A stretch of 64,000 bases of DNA, taken from the NCBI GenBank assembly GCA_041739345.1, contig JBGSNZ010000002.1, positions 1 through 64,000 on the forward strand, in the 5' to 3' direction. This DNA comes from DIGJ01 sp041739345 (GTDB lineage: Bacteria > Bacillota > Clostridia > Lachnospirales > Lachnospiraceae). Position numbers and translations under genes: made by a program. The notes under the pieces were generated by a model. It saw nothing but the letters and a program-made list of their open reading frames with translations, had not been told where the DNA came from and searched no databases. Below, piece by piece: positions 44,370 through 53,903 of the stretch (positions within the stretch are counted from its first letter, which is position 1; each line of letters opens with the position of its first letter).

Positions 44370-46418
44370 ATGGAAGGAATGTTATATCCGGAACATTTGG
44401 TGTTTGGGCTTGATATAGGAACCAGGAGTATCGTTGGTACTGTTGGATATAAAGAACATACAAACAATTTTAAGGTAGTCGCACAGGTTGTCAAAGAGCA
44501 TGATACCAGAGCAATGATGGATGGACAAATCCATGATATTAACCAAGTGGCAGAAGCCATCGGATTTGTAAAACGTGAGCTTGAAAACATAATAGGTATG
44601 CGCCTTACCGATGTTTGCATTGCTGCTGCCGGTCGTGTATTAAAAACGATTGTTGCAAGGGCGGATTATACCTTCCAGGAAGAAACCAAAATAACAGATG
44701 AGCATATTTATTCGCTTGATTTGCTAGGTGTAGAAAAAGCTTACGATGTGATACGTGAAGAGACCAAGCAAGAGGATATTAGTTTTTATTGTGTAGGTTA
44801 TAGTGTCATCAAGTACTATCTCAATGATTATCCAATGTCAAACCTAGAGGGACACAAAGCAATAAAAATATCAACCGAACTAATTGCGACCTTTTTACCG
44901 GACGAAGTTATTGATGGGTTATATCAGGCAGTAGAGCGGGCGGGTCTGTATGTTGCGAACTTAACGCTTGAGCCGATTGCAGCGATTAATGTTGCAATTC
45001 CAGAACGCTTTCGTCTACTTAACATTGCATTAGTTGATGTTGGGGCAGGTACTTCGGATATCTGTATTACAAAAGATGGAAGTATTATCGCTTATGGCAT
45101 GATTCCATATGCAGGGGATGAACTGACGGAACAGATTGCACGAAAATATCTGACTGACTTTTCAACTGCAGAAACGATTAAAACAAGTTGCGGTAAAAAG
45201 AAAACCGTTAAATTCAAAGATATAATGGGACTATCCCAAAAAGAAGATACAAAATCAGTGCTGGAAGATCTAGGTGATACTATTTGTATGATTACGAAGT
45301 GTGTGGCAGATAAAATAATTGAGCTAAATGGTGGAAAAACAGTCAGTGCTGTATTTGTAGTAGGTGGAGGGGGTAAGATACCAACCTTTACCGATACATT
45401 AGCGCAGTATCTTGGTATACCGCTAGAGAGGGTTGCTCTTCGTGGTGCGGAAGTACTAAATGAAGTCGAATTCCTTCAAGGTAATATAAAGAAGGATTCC
45501 CTTTTGGTAACTCCAATTGGAATTTGTCTTAATTTTTATGAACAAAAGAATAATTTTATCTTTGTGACCATAAATGGAGAACGAGTAAAGCTTTATGACA
45601 ACAGCAAACTTTCCATCGTAGATGCAGCAATGCAAATAGGAATCCAGAATGAACTATTATTCCCTAGACGTGGAAAGACACTTGAATTTTCAGTGGATGA
45701 CAAAAAACGAATGGTTCGCGGAGAACTTGGAGAAGCAGCCATTGTGACACTGAATGGAAAGCCGGTTGGTATAAACAGTCCGATCGAATCCAATGACAAA
45801 ATTGAAATTACGTATTCGACAATTGGTAATGATGCGAAATATGAAGTACAAAAGTTACCGGAATACAATGGCGTGATTAGCTATAAATTTAATGGAAAAC
45901 TAGTAACTTGTCCGAAGTTTGTTATGGCAAACGGAAAACTAGTATCCGGTTTTTACGAAATTAAAGAAAATGATGATATTAAAATTATCAATTATTATAC
46001 ATTAAATCAAGTATTAGAGTTTATGGATCTTCCATATAAGGGAATCTTTTATGTGAATCATGGAATTGCAGATTTAGAGGAACGAATCTATGATAACTTT
46101 ACCATTACGAGTGAAGTTGCAGGGACGAAAGAGGAAGCCAAACGTTCCTTTGAAACACAAAAAGAGGCGGCTGCAACGATTCAATCGGAAGAGATAGAAG
46201 AAATAGAAGAGAAAGTAAAGATACAGGTATCGATTAATGGACAATTAACATCACTTTTTGGCAAATCAAAATATATTTTCGTAGATATCTTAGATGTATA
46301 TCCATTCGATTTGAAAGAAGGAGTTGGTAAGACACTGGTACAAAAGATTAACGGTGCCAATGCGGAGTTTACCGGTGAGATACATTATGGTGATGATATT
46401 CAAATTTATTGGGAATAG
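44370..46418 (+). CDS. FtsA-like actin-fold protein with long C-terminal extension
   Basis: 682 aa, against about 420 for FtsA. Residues 1-370 are FtsA/PilM-type: GLDIGTRSIVGTVG, IALVDVGAGTSDICI and VFVVGGGGKIPTF form the nucleotide site. Residues 400-682 add several beta-rich units that share an NGK/NGE...ND-D-I-I pattern (FVTINGERV, VTLNGKPVG, YKFNGKLVT, VSINGQLTS), each ending like DKIEI or DDIKI. No C-terminal amphipathic helix as in FtsA is seen. GGAGGG precedes ATG 44370. Probably acts in cell division or envelope assembly; exact role unknown. Confidence 0.8.
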   Translation: MEGMLYPEHLVFGLDIGTRSIVGTVGYKEHTNNFKVVAQVVKEHDTRAMMDGQIHDINQVAEAIGFVKRELENIIGMRLTDVCIAAAGRVLKTIVARADYTFQEETKITDEHIYSLDLLGVEKAYDVIREETKQEDISFYCVGYSVIKYYLNDYPMSNLEGHKAIKISTELIATFLPDEVIDGLYQAVERAGLYVANLTLEPIAAINVAIPERFRLLNIALVDVGAGTSDICITKDGSIIAYGMIPYAGDELTEQIARKYLTDFSTAETIKTSCGKKKTVKFKDIMGLSQKEDTKSVLEDLGDTICMITKCVADKIIELNGGKTVSAVFVVGGGGKIPTFTDTLAQYLGIPLERVALRGAEVLNEVEFLQGNIKKDSLLVTPIGICLNFYEQKNNFIFVTINGERVKLYDNSKLSIVDAAMQIGIQNELLFPRRGKTLEFSVDDKKRMVRGELGEAAIVTLNGKPVGINSPIESNDKIEITYSTIGNDAKYEVQKLPEYNGVISYKFNGKLVTCPKFVMANGKLVSGFYEIKENDDIKIINYYTLNQVLEFMDLPYKGIFYVNHGIADLEERIYDNFTITSEVAGTKEEAKRSFETQKEAAATIQSEEIEEIEEKVKIQVSINGQLTSLFGKSKYIFVDILDVYPFDLKEGVGKTLVQKINGANAEFTGEIHYGDDIQIYWE

Positions 46419-46435
46419 TTTAGTTAGGAGTTAGT

Positions 46436-47230
46436 ATGAATCTTTGCAGTATAGCAAGTGGTAGTAGTGGGAATTGTATTTATATAGGAAATGCAAATAC
46501 CGGTATTCTAGTGGATACCGGTATTAGTAAAAAAAGAATTGTAGATGGACTCGTTTCAATTGATGTTAATCCAGAAAAGCTAGATGGTATTTTGATTACC
46601 CACGAACATTCCGATCACGTTAGTGGGCTTGGTGTATTCACTAGAAAGTATAAAACACCGATTTATGCAACGAGGGAAACCATTCGATGTATCCTTAACA
46701 GCAGTAGCCTTGGGGCACTGGATCAGACGTTATTTCATGAGATAAAGCCAGATCAATCCTTTTATCTTCAGGACATTAAGGTTAACCCATTTTCCATCTC
46801 TCACGATGCTGCAAATCCGGTGTGCTATACGTTTGACGATGCGAATGGACGAGTTGGAGTAGCAACTGACCTTGGAACCTATGATGAATATATCATATCG
46901 AATCTAGAGGGCTGTGAAGCTTTGCTGCTAGAAGCAAATCATGATATTAATATGTTGCAGGTTGGATCTTATCCTTATTCTTTAAAACGTCGAATATTGA
47001 GCGATATCGGGCATTTATCCAATGATAATTCGGGAAGACTTTTATCTCGGTTACTAACGGATAAATTAAAATATATTTTTTTGGGGCATCTTAGTAAAGA
47101 AAATAATTATCCAGAGCTTGCATATGAAACCGTCCGCTGTGAACTACGAAACAGCGGTCTGAACAAAGATATGGGAAAATGTTTGCAAGTAGCGAAAAGA
47201 GATGCACCTTCCGAATTTGTAACAATATAA
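46436..47230 (+). CDS. MBL-fold metallohydrolase, WalJ/YycJ-like
   Basis: 264 aa. Metallo-beta-lactamase fold: ILITHEHSDHVSGL (HxHxDH), ISHDAANP, GVATDLG and GHLSKEN with metal ligands. The N-terminus LCSIASGSSGNCIYIG is typical of YycJ/WalJ, a probable double-strand exonuclease linked to WalRK loci and coordination of division with replication. Here it follows the FtsA-like gene by 17 bases. The biochemical substrate is not certain. Confidence 0.88.
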   Translation: MNLCSIASGSSGNCIYIGNANTGILVDTGISKKRIVDGLVSIDVNPEKLDGILITHEHSDHVSGLGVFTRKYKTPIYATRETIRCILNSSSLGALDQTLFHEIKPDQSFYLQDIKVNPFSISHDAANPVCYTFDDANGRVGVATDLGTYDEYIISNLEGCEALLLEANHDINMLQVGSYPYSLKRRILSDIGHLSNDNSGRLLSRLLTDKLKYIFLGHLSKENNYPELAYETVRCELRNSGLNKDMGKCLQVAKRDAPSEFVTI

Positions 47231-47278
47231 ACAAAAGGAATATTGCAAATTTATAAATAGAAGAAAAGAGAGGTTATT

Positions 47279-47551
47279 ATGAAAAAAACAATTATTACAG
47301 TCGTTGGAAAAGATAGCGTAGGTATTATTGCAAAAGTTTGTACATATCTTGCAAATAATGGAGTCAATGTTTTGGATATTTCACAAACCATCGTTGAAGG
47401 ATATTTCAATATGATGATGATTGCTGATGTAAACAACTCTCACAAGCCTTTTGATCAGTTGGCAGAAGAACTAGAAGGTATCGGTGAAGAAATCGGCTGT
47501 GTTGTAAAAGTACAGCATGAAGATATTTTTAACAAAATGCACCGAATCTAA
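47279..47551 (+). CDS. ACT domain protein (UPF0237)
   Basis: 90 aa, one ACT domain: ITVVGKDSVGIIAKVCTYLANNGVNVLDISQT at the N-terminus (GIxA binding loop) and MMMIADVNN. Such single-ACT proteins bind amino acids and regulate partners. GAGAGG precedes the ATG. The adjacent UPF0210 gene, 27 bases downstream, is its conserved companion in many Firmicutes, but the process is unknown. Confidence 0.92.
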   Translation: MKKTIITVVGKDSVGIIAKVCTYLANNGVNVLDISQTIVEGYFNMMMIADVNNSHKPFDQLAEELEGIGEEIGCVVKVQHEDIFNKMHRI

Positions 47552-47578
47552 TTAAGCCGACTAGGAGGATGGAATATC

Positions 47579-48943
47579 ATGATTAATATACTTGAAGTTT
47601 TTGAGACAAATAAGATGATAGAGCAGGAAAATCTCGATGTAAGAACCATTACCTTGGGAATTAGTCTTTTGGATTGTGCCGATAGTAATCTAGATGTAGT
47701 AAATGAAAAAATTTATAAAAAGATTACGGAAACCGCAAAGGACTTATTAAAAGTTGGAAAAGATATCGAACGAGAATATGGAATACCAATTGTAAACAAA
47801 AGAATCTCCGTTACACCGATTGCACTTGTTGGAGCAGCGGCTTGTAACTCTACAAAAGATTTTGTATCCATTGCAAAAACGCTTGATCGTGCAGCAAAGC
47901 AGGTCGGCGTCAATTTTATTGGTGGATATTCTGCCTTGGTTTCAAAAGGAATGACAAAAGCAGATAAATATCTGATTGAATCTATACCAGAAGCATTAGC
48001 AGTAACGGATCGTGTATGTAGCTCTGTAAACTTAGGATCCTCAAAGACCGGAATCAATATGGATGCGGTAAAATTGATGGGTGAAATTATTTTACAGGCA
48101 GCAGAATACACCAAAGAAATTGATTCCATTGGGTGCGCAAAATTAGTTGTATTTTGTAATGCTCCAGATGATAATCCATTTATGGCAGGTGCTTTTCATG
48201 GCGTTACGGAAAGTGATGCCATCATTAATGTAGGTGTAAGCGGTCCAGGTGTTGTGAAAACTGCATTGGAGTCTGTAAAGGGAGCTGATTTTGGCACTTT
48301 ATGCGAAACAATAAAAAAGACAGCATTCAAAATTACTCGTGTAGGTCAATTAGTTGCACAGGAAGCATCCAAACGTTTAGGTATACCGTTTGGTATTATT
48401 GACCTTTCCTTAGCACCTACCCCTGCAATCGGAGACAGTATAGCAGAAATCTTCGAGGTCATGGGACTTGAAAGAGCCGGAGCACCTGGTACAACGGCAG
48501 CACTTGCCTTATTAAATGATCAGGTAAAAAAAGGCGGCGTTATGGCATCTTCCTATGTTGGAGGTTTGAGCGGAGCATTTATTCCAGTAAGTGAGGATCA
48601 GGCAATGATTGATGCGGTACTAGCCGGAGCATTAACATTAGAAAAATTAGAAGCAATGACCTGTGTTTGTTCTGTAGGACTTGACATGATTGCAATTCCA
48701 GGGGATACAAAAGCCACCACAATTTCTGGAATTATCGCAGATGAAATGGCAATCGGTATGATAAATCAGAAGACAACCGCAGTTCGTATTATTCCTGTGA
48801 TTGGGAAAAAAGTGGGGGATATGGCAGAATTTGGCGGATTATTAGGTCGTGCACCAATTATGTGCGTTAATCAGTTTAGTTGTGATGATTTTATAAATCG
48901 AGGTGGAAGAATTCCAGCTCCGATACACAGTTTTAAAAATTAG
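47579..48943 (+). CDS. PFL family protein, UPF0210/DUF711
   Basis: 454 aa. Opens MINILEVFETNKMIEQENLDVRT (trimmed: NILEVFETNKMI), then DNPFMAGAFHGVTESD, GVSGPGVVKTAL and DLSLAPTPAIGDSIAEI, the standard UPF0210 blocks. It has a pyruvate-formate-lyase-like barrel, but I see no glycyl-radical motif. Activity unknown. It is cotranscribed with the ACT gene, suggesting regulation by an amino acid. AGGAGG precedes the ATG. Confidence 0.92.
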   Translation: MINILEVFETNKMIEQENLDVRTITLGISLLDCADSNLDVVNEKIYKKITETAKDLLKVGKDIEREYGIPIVNKRISVTPIALVGAAACNSTKDFVSIAKTLDRAAKQVGVNFIGGYSALVSKGMTKADKYLIESIPEALAVTDRVCSSVNLGSSKTGINMDAVKLMGEIILQAAEYTKEIDSIGCAKLVVFCNAPDDNPFMAGAFHGVTESDAIINVGVSGPGVVKTALESVKGADFGTLCETIKKTAFKITRVGQLVAQEASKRLGIPFGIIDLSLAPTPAIGDSIAEIFEVMGLERAGAPGTTAALALLNDQVKKGGVMASSYVGGLSGAFIPVSEDQAMIDAVLAGALTLEKLEAMTCVCSVGLDMIAIPGDTKATTISGIIADEMAIGMINQKTTAVRIIPVIGKKVGDMAEFGGLLGRAPIMCVNQFSCDDFINRGGRIPAPIHSFKN

Positions 48944-48964
48944 AAATCAATTGGAGGCTTTAAT

Positions 48965-50401
48965 ATGGAACACGTAGTATTTAAATATTTCGAGGAGATA
49001 AGTGCAATACCGAGAGGATCAGGAAACTGTCAGGCAATCAGTGATTATCTAGTGAATTTTGCGAAAGAACATGGTTTATCATATATTCAAGATGATGCAC
49101 TCAATGTTATTATCAAAAAACCTGCAAGTGTTGGATACGAAAAATGCCCAACTGTTATTTTACAGGGACATATGGATATGGTATGTGAAAAGAAAACAGA
49201 TAGTGATCATGATTTCTTAACGGATGGTCTTGAACTAATGACAGACGAAGATTACCTGTTTGCAAACGGTACGACACTTGGTGGAGACGATGGAATTGCA
49301 CTAGCTTATTCCCTTGCTATTTTAGCGGATGATAGCATTTTACATCCAGCTCTCGAAGTAATTATTACGACCGATGAAGAAATTGGATTGCTAGGTGCAA
49401 CAGCGCTTGATGCTTCTTCACTAAAGGGTACTTATATGATAAATATAGACTCGGAGGAAGAGGATGTATTATTAGCTAGTTGTGCGGGTGGACTAAGATC
49501 AGATTGTCGTATACCTCTTTTTTATGAGAAGGTGGATGGCAAGAAACTAACTATTACAGTAAAAGGTCTAGTAGGTGGTCATTCTGGTTCGGAAATCGAT
49601 AAAAACCGTATTAATGCAAATCTGTTATTAGGGAGACTTTTGTATGAGCTAAGAAAATTTTCATTTCGTGTATGCTCCATGAAGGGCGGTCTCATGGACA
49701 ATTCAATTCCAAGAGAATCCGTAGCACAGATTATTACTTCGCCAGAAGATGCTTATAAAATTATCAATGAAATAAAATTTTTAAATGAAAAATATCGCAA
49801 TGAATGTAGAATCAATGAACCAGATTTATCAATTATCGTAAATCAAGGCGAAGATAAGACTTATTCGGTTATGACAAAGGATAGCTATGAGAAGGTTTTA
49901 TTCTTCTTATTATCAACACCAAATGGTATTCAGGAAATGAGTTCAAATATAGCAGGATTAGTAGAAAGTTCACTTAACTTAGGAATTTTTGAGACCAATG
50001 ATACGAAAGCAAAAATGTCCTACAGTGTACGAAGCGCTCTAAGCTCATATAAGATGTTTATGAGCGACAAATTGGAATTATTGACAAAAAAACTCGATGG
50101 TGAATATGCTACCAGTGGAGATTATCCGGGATGGGAATTTAAAAAGGAATCCAGACTTCGTAACATTTATGCTAACGCTTATAAAAACGTGGTTGATAAA
50201 GAAATAAAAGTAGAAGCCATTCATGCTGGACTCGAATGTGGAATTTTAGCAGAGAAACTGGGTGACATTGATATCATTGCAATTGGACCAAATATGAAAG
50301 ACATTCATACCACAGAAGAAAGATTAAGCATCTCTTCGACGATACGAGTATTTGACGTAATTTTAGAGACACTGAAAGATTTTAGTACCGTAACAAATTA
50401 G
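48965..50401 (+). CDS. pepD: Aminoacyl-histidine dipeptidase
   Basis: 478 aa, M20C family. Metal ligands and catalytic residues: ILQGHMDMV, TLGGDDGIA, ITTDEEIG, INIDSEEED and AIHAGLECG. The insertion lid domain (GLVGGHSGSEIDKNRINAN) is typical. It cleaves Xaa-His and other dipeptides in the cytosol, supplying amino acids. GGAGG precedes the ATG. Confidence 0.95.
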   Translation: MEHVVFKYFEEISAIPRGSGNCQAISDYLVNFAKEHGLSYIQDDALNVIIKKPASVGYEKCPTVILQGHMDMVCEKKTDSDHDFLTDGLELMTDEDYLFANGTTLGGDDGIALAYSLAILADDSILHPALEVIITTDEEIGLLGATALDASSLKGTYMINIDSEEEDVLLASCAGGLRSDCRIPLFYEKVDGKKLTITVKGLVGGHSGSEIDKNRINANLLLGRLLYELRKFSFRVCSMKGGLMDNSIPRESVAQIITSPEDAYKIINEIKFLNEKYRNECRINEPDLSIIVNQGEDKTYSVMTKDSYEKVLFFLLSTPNGIQEMSSNIAGLVESSLNLGIFETNDTKAKMSYSVRSALSSYKMFMSDKLELLTKKLDGEYATSGDYPGWEFKKESRLRNIYANAYKNVVDKEIKVEAIHAGLECGILAEKLGDIDIIAIGPNMKDIHTTEERLSISSTIRVFDVILETLKDFSTVTN

Positions 50402-50432
50402 CAGCAATCGGATAAAGGGATAAGGAATACCA

Positions 50433-50972
50433 ATGGATGAGATAAAACGTATCAATCGGAAAGAAATTCATAAAGGTGCAATTGTTGATTTTTATGAAGA
50501 TACCATGCAAATGCCAAATGGAAACATAGCGCAGTGGGATTTTATTCATCATAAAGGAGCTGCAGCTATTTTAGCGGTCGATGAGGAGGGAAAACTTCTC
50601 ATGGTAAGGCAGTATCGGGGTGCAGTAGAAAAACACACACTGGAAATTCCAGCAGGAGGCTTAAACTTCGGGGAAGACTATAAAACCTGTGCAATACGTG
50701 AACTAGAAGAAGAAACCGGATTTAAGACGTTAGATGCGATTCCTTTGATTGAAATTTATACAACGGTTGCTTTTTGTAATGAGAAAATTGGAATCTATTA
50801 TACGCAGGATTTAATTCCTTCCAAACAAAATCTGGATGAGGATGAATATGTTTCAATTGAGAAGTATTCACTGAATGAATTAGTCGATATGATACTAAAT
50901 GGTACAATTGAAGATGCAAAGACAATTTCAGCCATTCTAGCATATAAAGCAGTAAAAGAAAGACAAGAATAA
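50433..50972 (+). CDS. NUDIX hydrolase, ADP-ribose pyrophosphatase-like
   Basis: 179 aa. Nudix box GGLNFGEDYKTCAIRELEE followed by ETGF, preceded by LEIPAG as in ADP-ribose pyrophosphatases (NudF). QWDFIHHKGAAAIL near the N-terminus supports that subgroup. It hydrolyses ADP-ribose to AMP and ribose 5-phosphate. In Bacillus, nudF lies close to spoIIM, and a SpoIIM-like gene follows here too. Confidence 0.92.
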   Translation: MDEIKRINRKEIHKGAIVDFYEDTMQMPNGNIAQWDFIHHKGAAAILAVDEEGKLLMVRQYRGAVEKHTLEIPAGGLNFGEDYKTCAIRELEEETGFKTLDAIPLIEIYTTVAFCNEKIGIYYTQDLIPSKQNLDEDEYVSIEKYSLNELVDMILNGTIEDAKTISAILAYKAVKERQE

Positions 50973-50985
50973 AATCAAATAAGAC

Positions 50986-51048
50986 AAGTGGTATTTTCTT
51001 TCCATGTGTTTCATAAAATGAATAAACACATGAAAGGAGATACCACTT
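50986..51048 (+). promoter_or_regulatory. Hairpin sequestering the SpoIIM-like ribosome-binding site
   Basis: 50986-51011 pairs with 51024-51048 in a 25-bp stem with one bulged C and two G-U pairs. GGAG at 51036-51039 is wholly inside the right arm and the stem ends one base before the ATG. No T run follows, so it is not a terminator. Confidence 0.7.
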
Positions 51049-51618
51049 ATGGAAAAAAATGGATATCTAAAGAAAATTAGTATCCTTTTTTTAGTTGGAT
51101 TTTTTATTGGAATCGTAGTAGCATTTTTAATGAAAAATTATTATAAGGACAGTTATTATACATACTTTGAAGCCGCGTCCAATCAATTGATTTCAGGAAA
51201 AATACATTATGGATTGTTATTTTTTAGTACGATTAAAAGGATTTTAATTCCCTATCTATTGATAATCGCACTTTCTATGTCACCTGCCTATGTGACGTTT
51301 ATTGTTGCGTATACGATATATATAGGATGTAGTGTTGGTTACTTTATAGAAAGCTTGTATACAACCTATCAAATACGCGGAATTTTGTATGGAATTCTAT
51401 ACAGTATGCCTCAGGCCTTGATCTATGTTCCAGCGATATTATTACTTATGTACTTTGGCTATGAGATTAATAAAAATGGACATAAGAAAAAAGGTTTGTT
51501 CGAGAAGCTCATACCACTTGCAATGATTTTAATTCTGCTAATGGTCGGGGCATCTCTTGAAACCTTTGTAAATTCTTTTATTATGAGAAAAACGATATTC
51601 CTTGTTTCTGGATATTAA
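51049..51618 (+). CDS. SpoIIM-like integral membrane protein
   Basis: 189 aa, five predicted membrane segments (first: ISILFLVGFFIGIVVAFLM) and little else. Size, hydropathy and the NudF neighbour fit stage II sporulation protein M (PF01944), part of the SpoIIDMP peptidoglycan-remodelling machine that drives engulfment. Sequence identity to classical SpoIIM looks weak, so this is a family-level call. Its ribosome-binding site is buried in a hairpin. The 3' end overlaps the convergent DAHP synthase by 4 bases. Confidence 0.7.
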   Translation: MEKNGYLKKISILFLVGFFIGIVVAFLMKNYYKDSYYTYFEAASNQLISGKIHYGLLFFSTIKRILIPYLLIIALSMSPAYVTFIVAYTIYIGCSVGYFIESLYTTYQIRGILYGILYSMPQALIYVPAILLLMYFGYEINKNGHKKKGLFEKLIPLAMILILLMVGASLETFVNSFIMRKTIFLVSGY

Positions 51619-52643
51619 AGATTGTCCGCTATTTTGTAAATCAGAGCTTGTGTTTCATTCCATCCGATACATCCATCGGTAATGGATTTTCCGTAGATAT
51701 GTTCATGTATGCTTTGGCTTCCAGATTCTAAATAACTTTCTACCATAACACCCTTTACAAAGCCACGAATGTCATCCGAAACCTTTCGGCTATGCAAAAT
51801 CTCGGATACAATACGAGGTTGTTCAAAATAACATTTGTTTGAATTTGAATGATTTACATCAATAATTGTCGCAGGATTCACTAAATCAAGTTTGTCGTAA
51901 GCCTCTAATAAACGTTTGATATCTTCGTAATGATAGTTAGGATATGCAACGCCGTATTTATCGACTGCTCCACGAAGAATGGTATGGGCAAGTGGATTTC
52001 CATCACTTTTTACTTCACAGCCACGATATAAGAAGGTATGTTTACTCTGTGCAGCAATGCAAGAGTTTAACATGACGGAATAATCGCCGCTAGTTGGATT
52101 TTTCATACCGCAAGGAATATCAATACCACTTGCAGTCAGACGGTGTTGCTGATTTTCAACAGAACGAGCTCCAATTGCAACATAAGACAAGATATCTTCA
52201 AGATAGGACCAGTTGTCAGGGTAGAGCATCTCGTCAGCAGCAAATAAATGAGATTCTTTTATAGCACGTAGGTGCATTTTTCTGATTGCAATTAAGCCTT
52301 CACACAAATCAGGCTTTTTTTCTGGATCAGGCTGGTGAACCATACCTTTGTATCCTGTGCCATTTGTTCTTGGCTTATTCGTATAAATTCTAGGAACGAT
52401 GATTATTTGTTCTTTCACTTTTTCTTGAATAGCAGCAAGACGTGTTATATAGTCGCAAACGGCGTCTTCATTATCTGCCGAACAAGGACCGATAATTAGT
52501 AAAAATTTATCTGAATCACCTGTAAAAACTTCTTTTATTTCTTTATCCTTTGCTTCCTTTAATAATGCATGTTCTTTTGGAAGTGGATATTCTTTCAATA
52601 AATCTTCCGGTGTGATTGCTTCTTTCATAACATTTAAAGCCAT
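51615..52643 (-). CDS. 3-deoxy-7-phosphoheptulonate synthase, class I
   Basis: 342 aa, AroF/G/H type. Motifs: LIIGPCSADNEDAVCDY, PRTNGTGYKG, ENQQHRLTASGIDIPCGMKNPTSG trimmed here to GIDIPCGMKNPTSG, and IIDVNHSNS. It condenses PEP with erythrose 4-phosphate, the first step of aromatic amino acid synthesis. No fused chorismate mutase domain. I choose ATG 52643 (AAGGGAG upstream) over ATG 52661. No leader-peptide attenuator or T-box is evident, so feedback type is unknown. Confidence 0.95.
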   Translation of the reverse strand: MALNVMKEAITPEDLLKEYPLPKEHALLKEAKDKEIKEVFTGDSDKFLLIIGPCSADNEDAVCDYITRLAAIQEKVKEQIIIVPRIYTNKPRTNGTGYKGMVHQPDPEKKPDLCEGLIAIRKMHLRAIKESHLFAADEMLYPDNWSYLEDILSYVAIGARSVENQQHRLTASGIDIPCGMKNPTSGDYSVMLNSCIAAQSKHTFLYRGCEVKSDGNPLAHTILRGAVDKYGVAYPNYHYEDIKRLLEAYDKLDLVNPATIIDVNHSNSNKCYFEQPRIVSEILHSRKVSDDIRGFVKGVMVESYLESGSQSIHEHIYGKSITDGCIGWNETQALIYKIADNL

Positions 52644-52685
52644 ATTAATTCTCCCTTTCAAGCCGTGGACGCGTGTATTTTTTCA

Positions 52686-52714
52686 ATTGTAAACGTAAAT
52701 GCTTTCACTGTCAA
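52686..52714 (-). promoter_or_regulatory. Promoter of DAHP synthase gene
   Basis: Minus strand: TTGACA, 17-bp spacer, TACAAT. Confidence 0.75.
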
Positions 52715-52839
52715 CGTTTCTTGTGATTAATTTAAAGTATTTTGTGGAAATTAGTAAATACTTATGATAAACTATAAGTTATCTTAAAGCATGAGTGATT
52801 AAATGTGAAAGGTTTTTATGGGGGAAATGAGGGTTAGAA

Positions 52840-53826
52840 ATGGATAAAGTAAGATTTGGTATTATAGGAACGAATTTTATAACGGAACGATTTATAGAAG
52901 CGGCATCTTTATGCGATGATTTTGAATTAGCAGCCGTTTATTCAAGAAATTTGGATAGAGCTAGAGAATTTGCGCAAAAATACAAGATAGAACAAATTTT
53001 TGATGATTTGGATAAAATGGCGTCTTGCAATCAAGTAGATGCTGTTTACATTGCAAGTCCTACCTCATGCCATAATAGGCAGGCTTTAATTATGTTGCGA
53101 AATCATAAGCATGTGTTGTGTGAAAAACCGGTTACTTCGAACGCACATGACTTAGAATCGTTGCTTCTAATTGCAAATGAGAAAAAAGTGATATTATTAG
53201 AGGCGATTCGAAACGAATTTTCGCCAGGATATCAATGTATAAAAGAAAATTTGAAACGGATTGGAAAGATTCGAAGGGCTACATTTGTATATTGTCAATA
53301 TTCCTCCCGATATGATGCGTTTAAACAAGGAAAAACAGAAAATGCCTTTCGTAGTGAGCTATCAAATGGCGCAATTATGGATATTGGTGTCTACGGTGTG
53401 CATATGTTGGCGAGCTTGTTTGGTATACCATATAGCCTAAGTGCAAAAGGTTATATCATTCCTGGAAGTATTGATGGCTCGGGTGTAATCATTGGCAAGT
53501 ATAAGGATATGCAGGCGGAAGTCTTATATTCTAAAATTACAAATTCTTATATACCAAGTGAAATTCAAGGAGAAGATGGAAACATTGTTTTTTCATCGCT
53601 ATCAGCACCCGATAAGATTAAGATAATCATGAGAGATGGCGAAAAAGAGACTATAAAACTTGATTTGATTCAGCCAGATTTATATTATGAAGTAAGAGCG
53701 TTCATTGATATGATTTTAGGTAAAAGATCGGATAGCAGTCAATTTAATTCTAATTCTATTATGACTATGCGTATGTTGGATGATGCAAGAAAGCAAATGG
53801 ATATAGTGTTCCCAAGTGATTTTTAA
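52840..53826 (+). CDS. Gfo/Idh/MocA family oxidoreductase
   Basis: 328 aa. An N-terminal Rossmann fold (FGIIGTNFITERFIEA) with VDAVYIASPTSCHNRQA and LCEKPVTSN, the EKP catalytic-loop motif. The C-terminal alpha/beta domain includes GAIMDIGVYGVHML. It is an NAD(P)-dependent dehydrogenase, usually acting on a sugar or inositol; substrate unknown. GAGGG precedes the ATG. It is not clearly in an operon. Confidence 0.9.
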   Translation: MDKVRFGIIGTNFITERFIEAASLCDDFELAAVYSRNLDRAREFAQKYKIEQIFDDLDKMASCNQVDAVYIASPTSCHNRQALIMLRNHKHVLCEKPVTSNAHDLESLLLIANEKKVILLEAIRNEFSPGYQCIKENLKRIGKIRRATFVYCQYSSRYDAFKQGKTENAFRSELSNGAIMDIGVYGVHMLASLFGIPYSLSAKGYIIPGSIDGSGVIIGKYKDMQAEVLYSKITNSYIPSEIQGEDGNIVFSSLSAPDKIKIIMRDGEKETIKLDLIQPDLYYEVRAFIDMILGKRSDSSQFNSNSIMTMRMLDDARKQMDIVFPSDF

Positions 53827-53836
53827 CAACTGATGA

Positions 53837-53865
53837 TTGACGGATAACCCAATAAATGGTAAAGT
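53837..53865 (+). promoter_or_regulatory. Promoter of LCP-glycosyltransferase operon
   Basis: TTGACG at 53837-53842, 17-bp spacer, TAAAGT at 53860-53865. Confidence 0.55.
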
Positions 53866-53903
53866 ATTTAAGATATTGAAATTTTAGAAAAGAGGATGAT
53901 AAA

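Noticed and set aside
50986..51048. Hairpin as terminator of the preceding NUDIX gene
   Set aside because: The stem is followed directly by an ATG and not by a T run.
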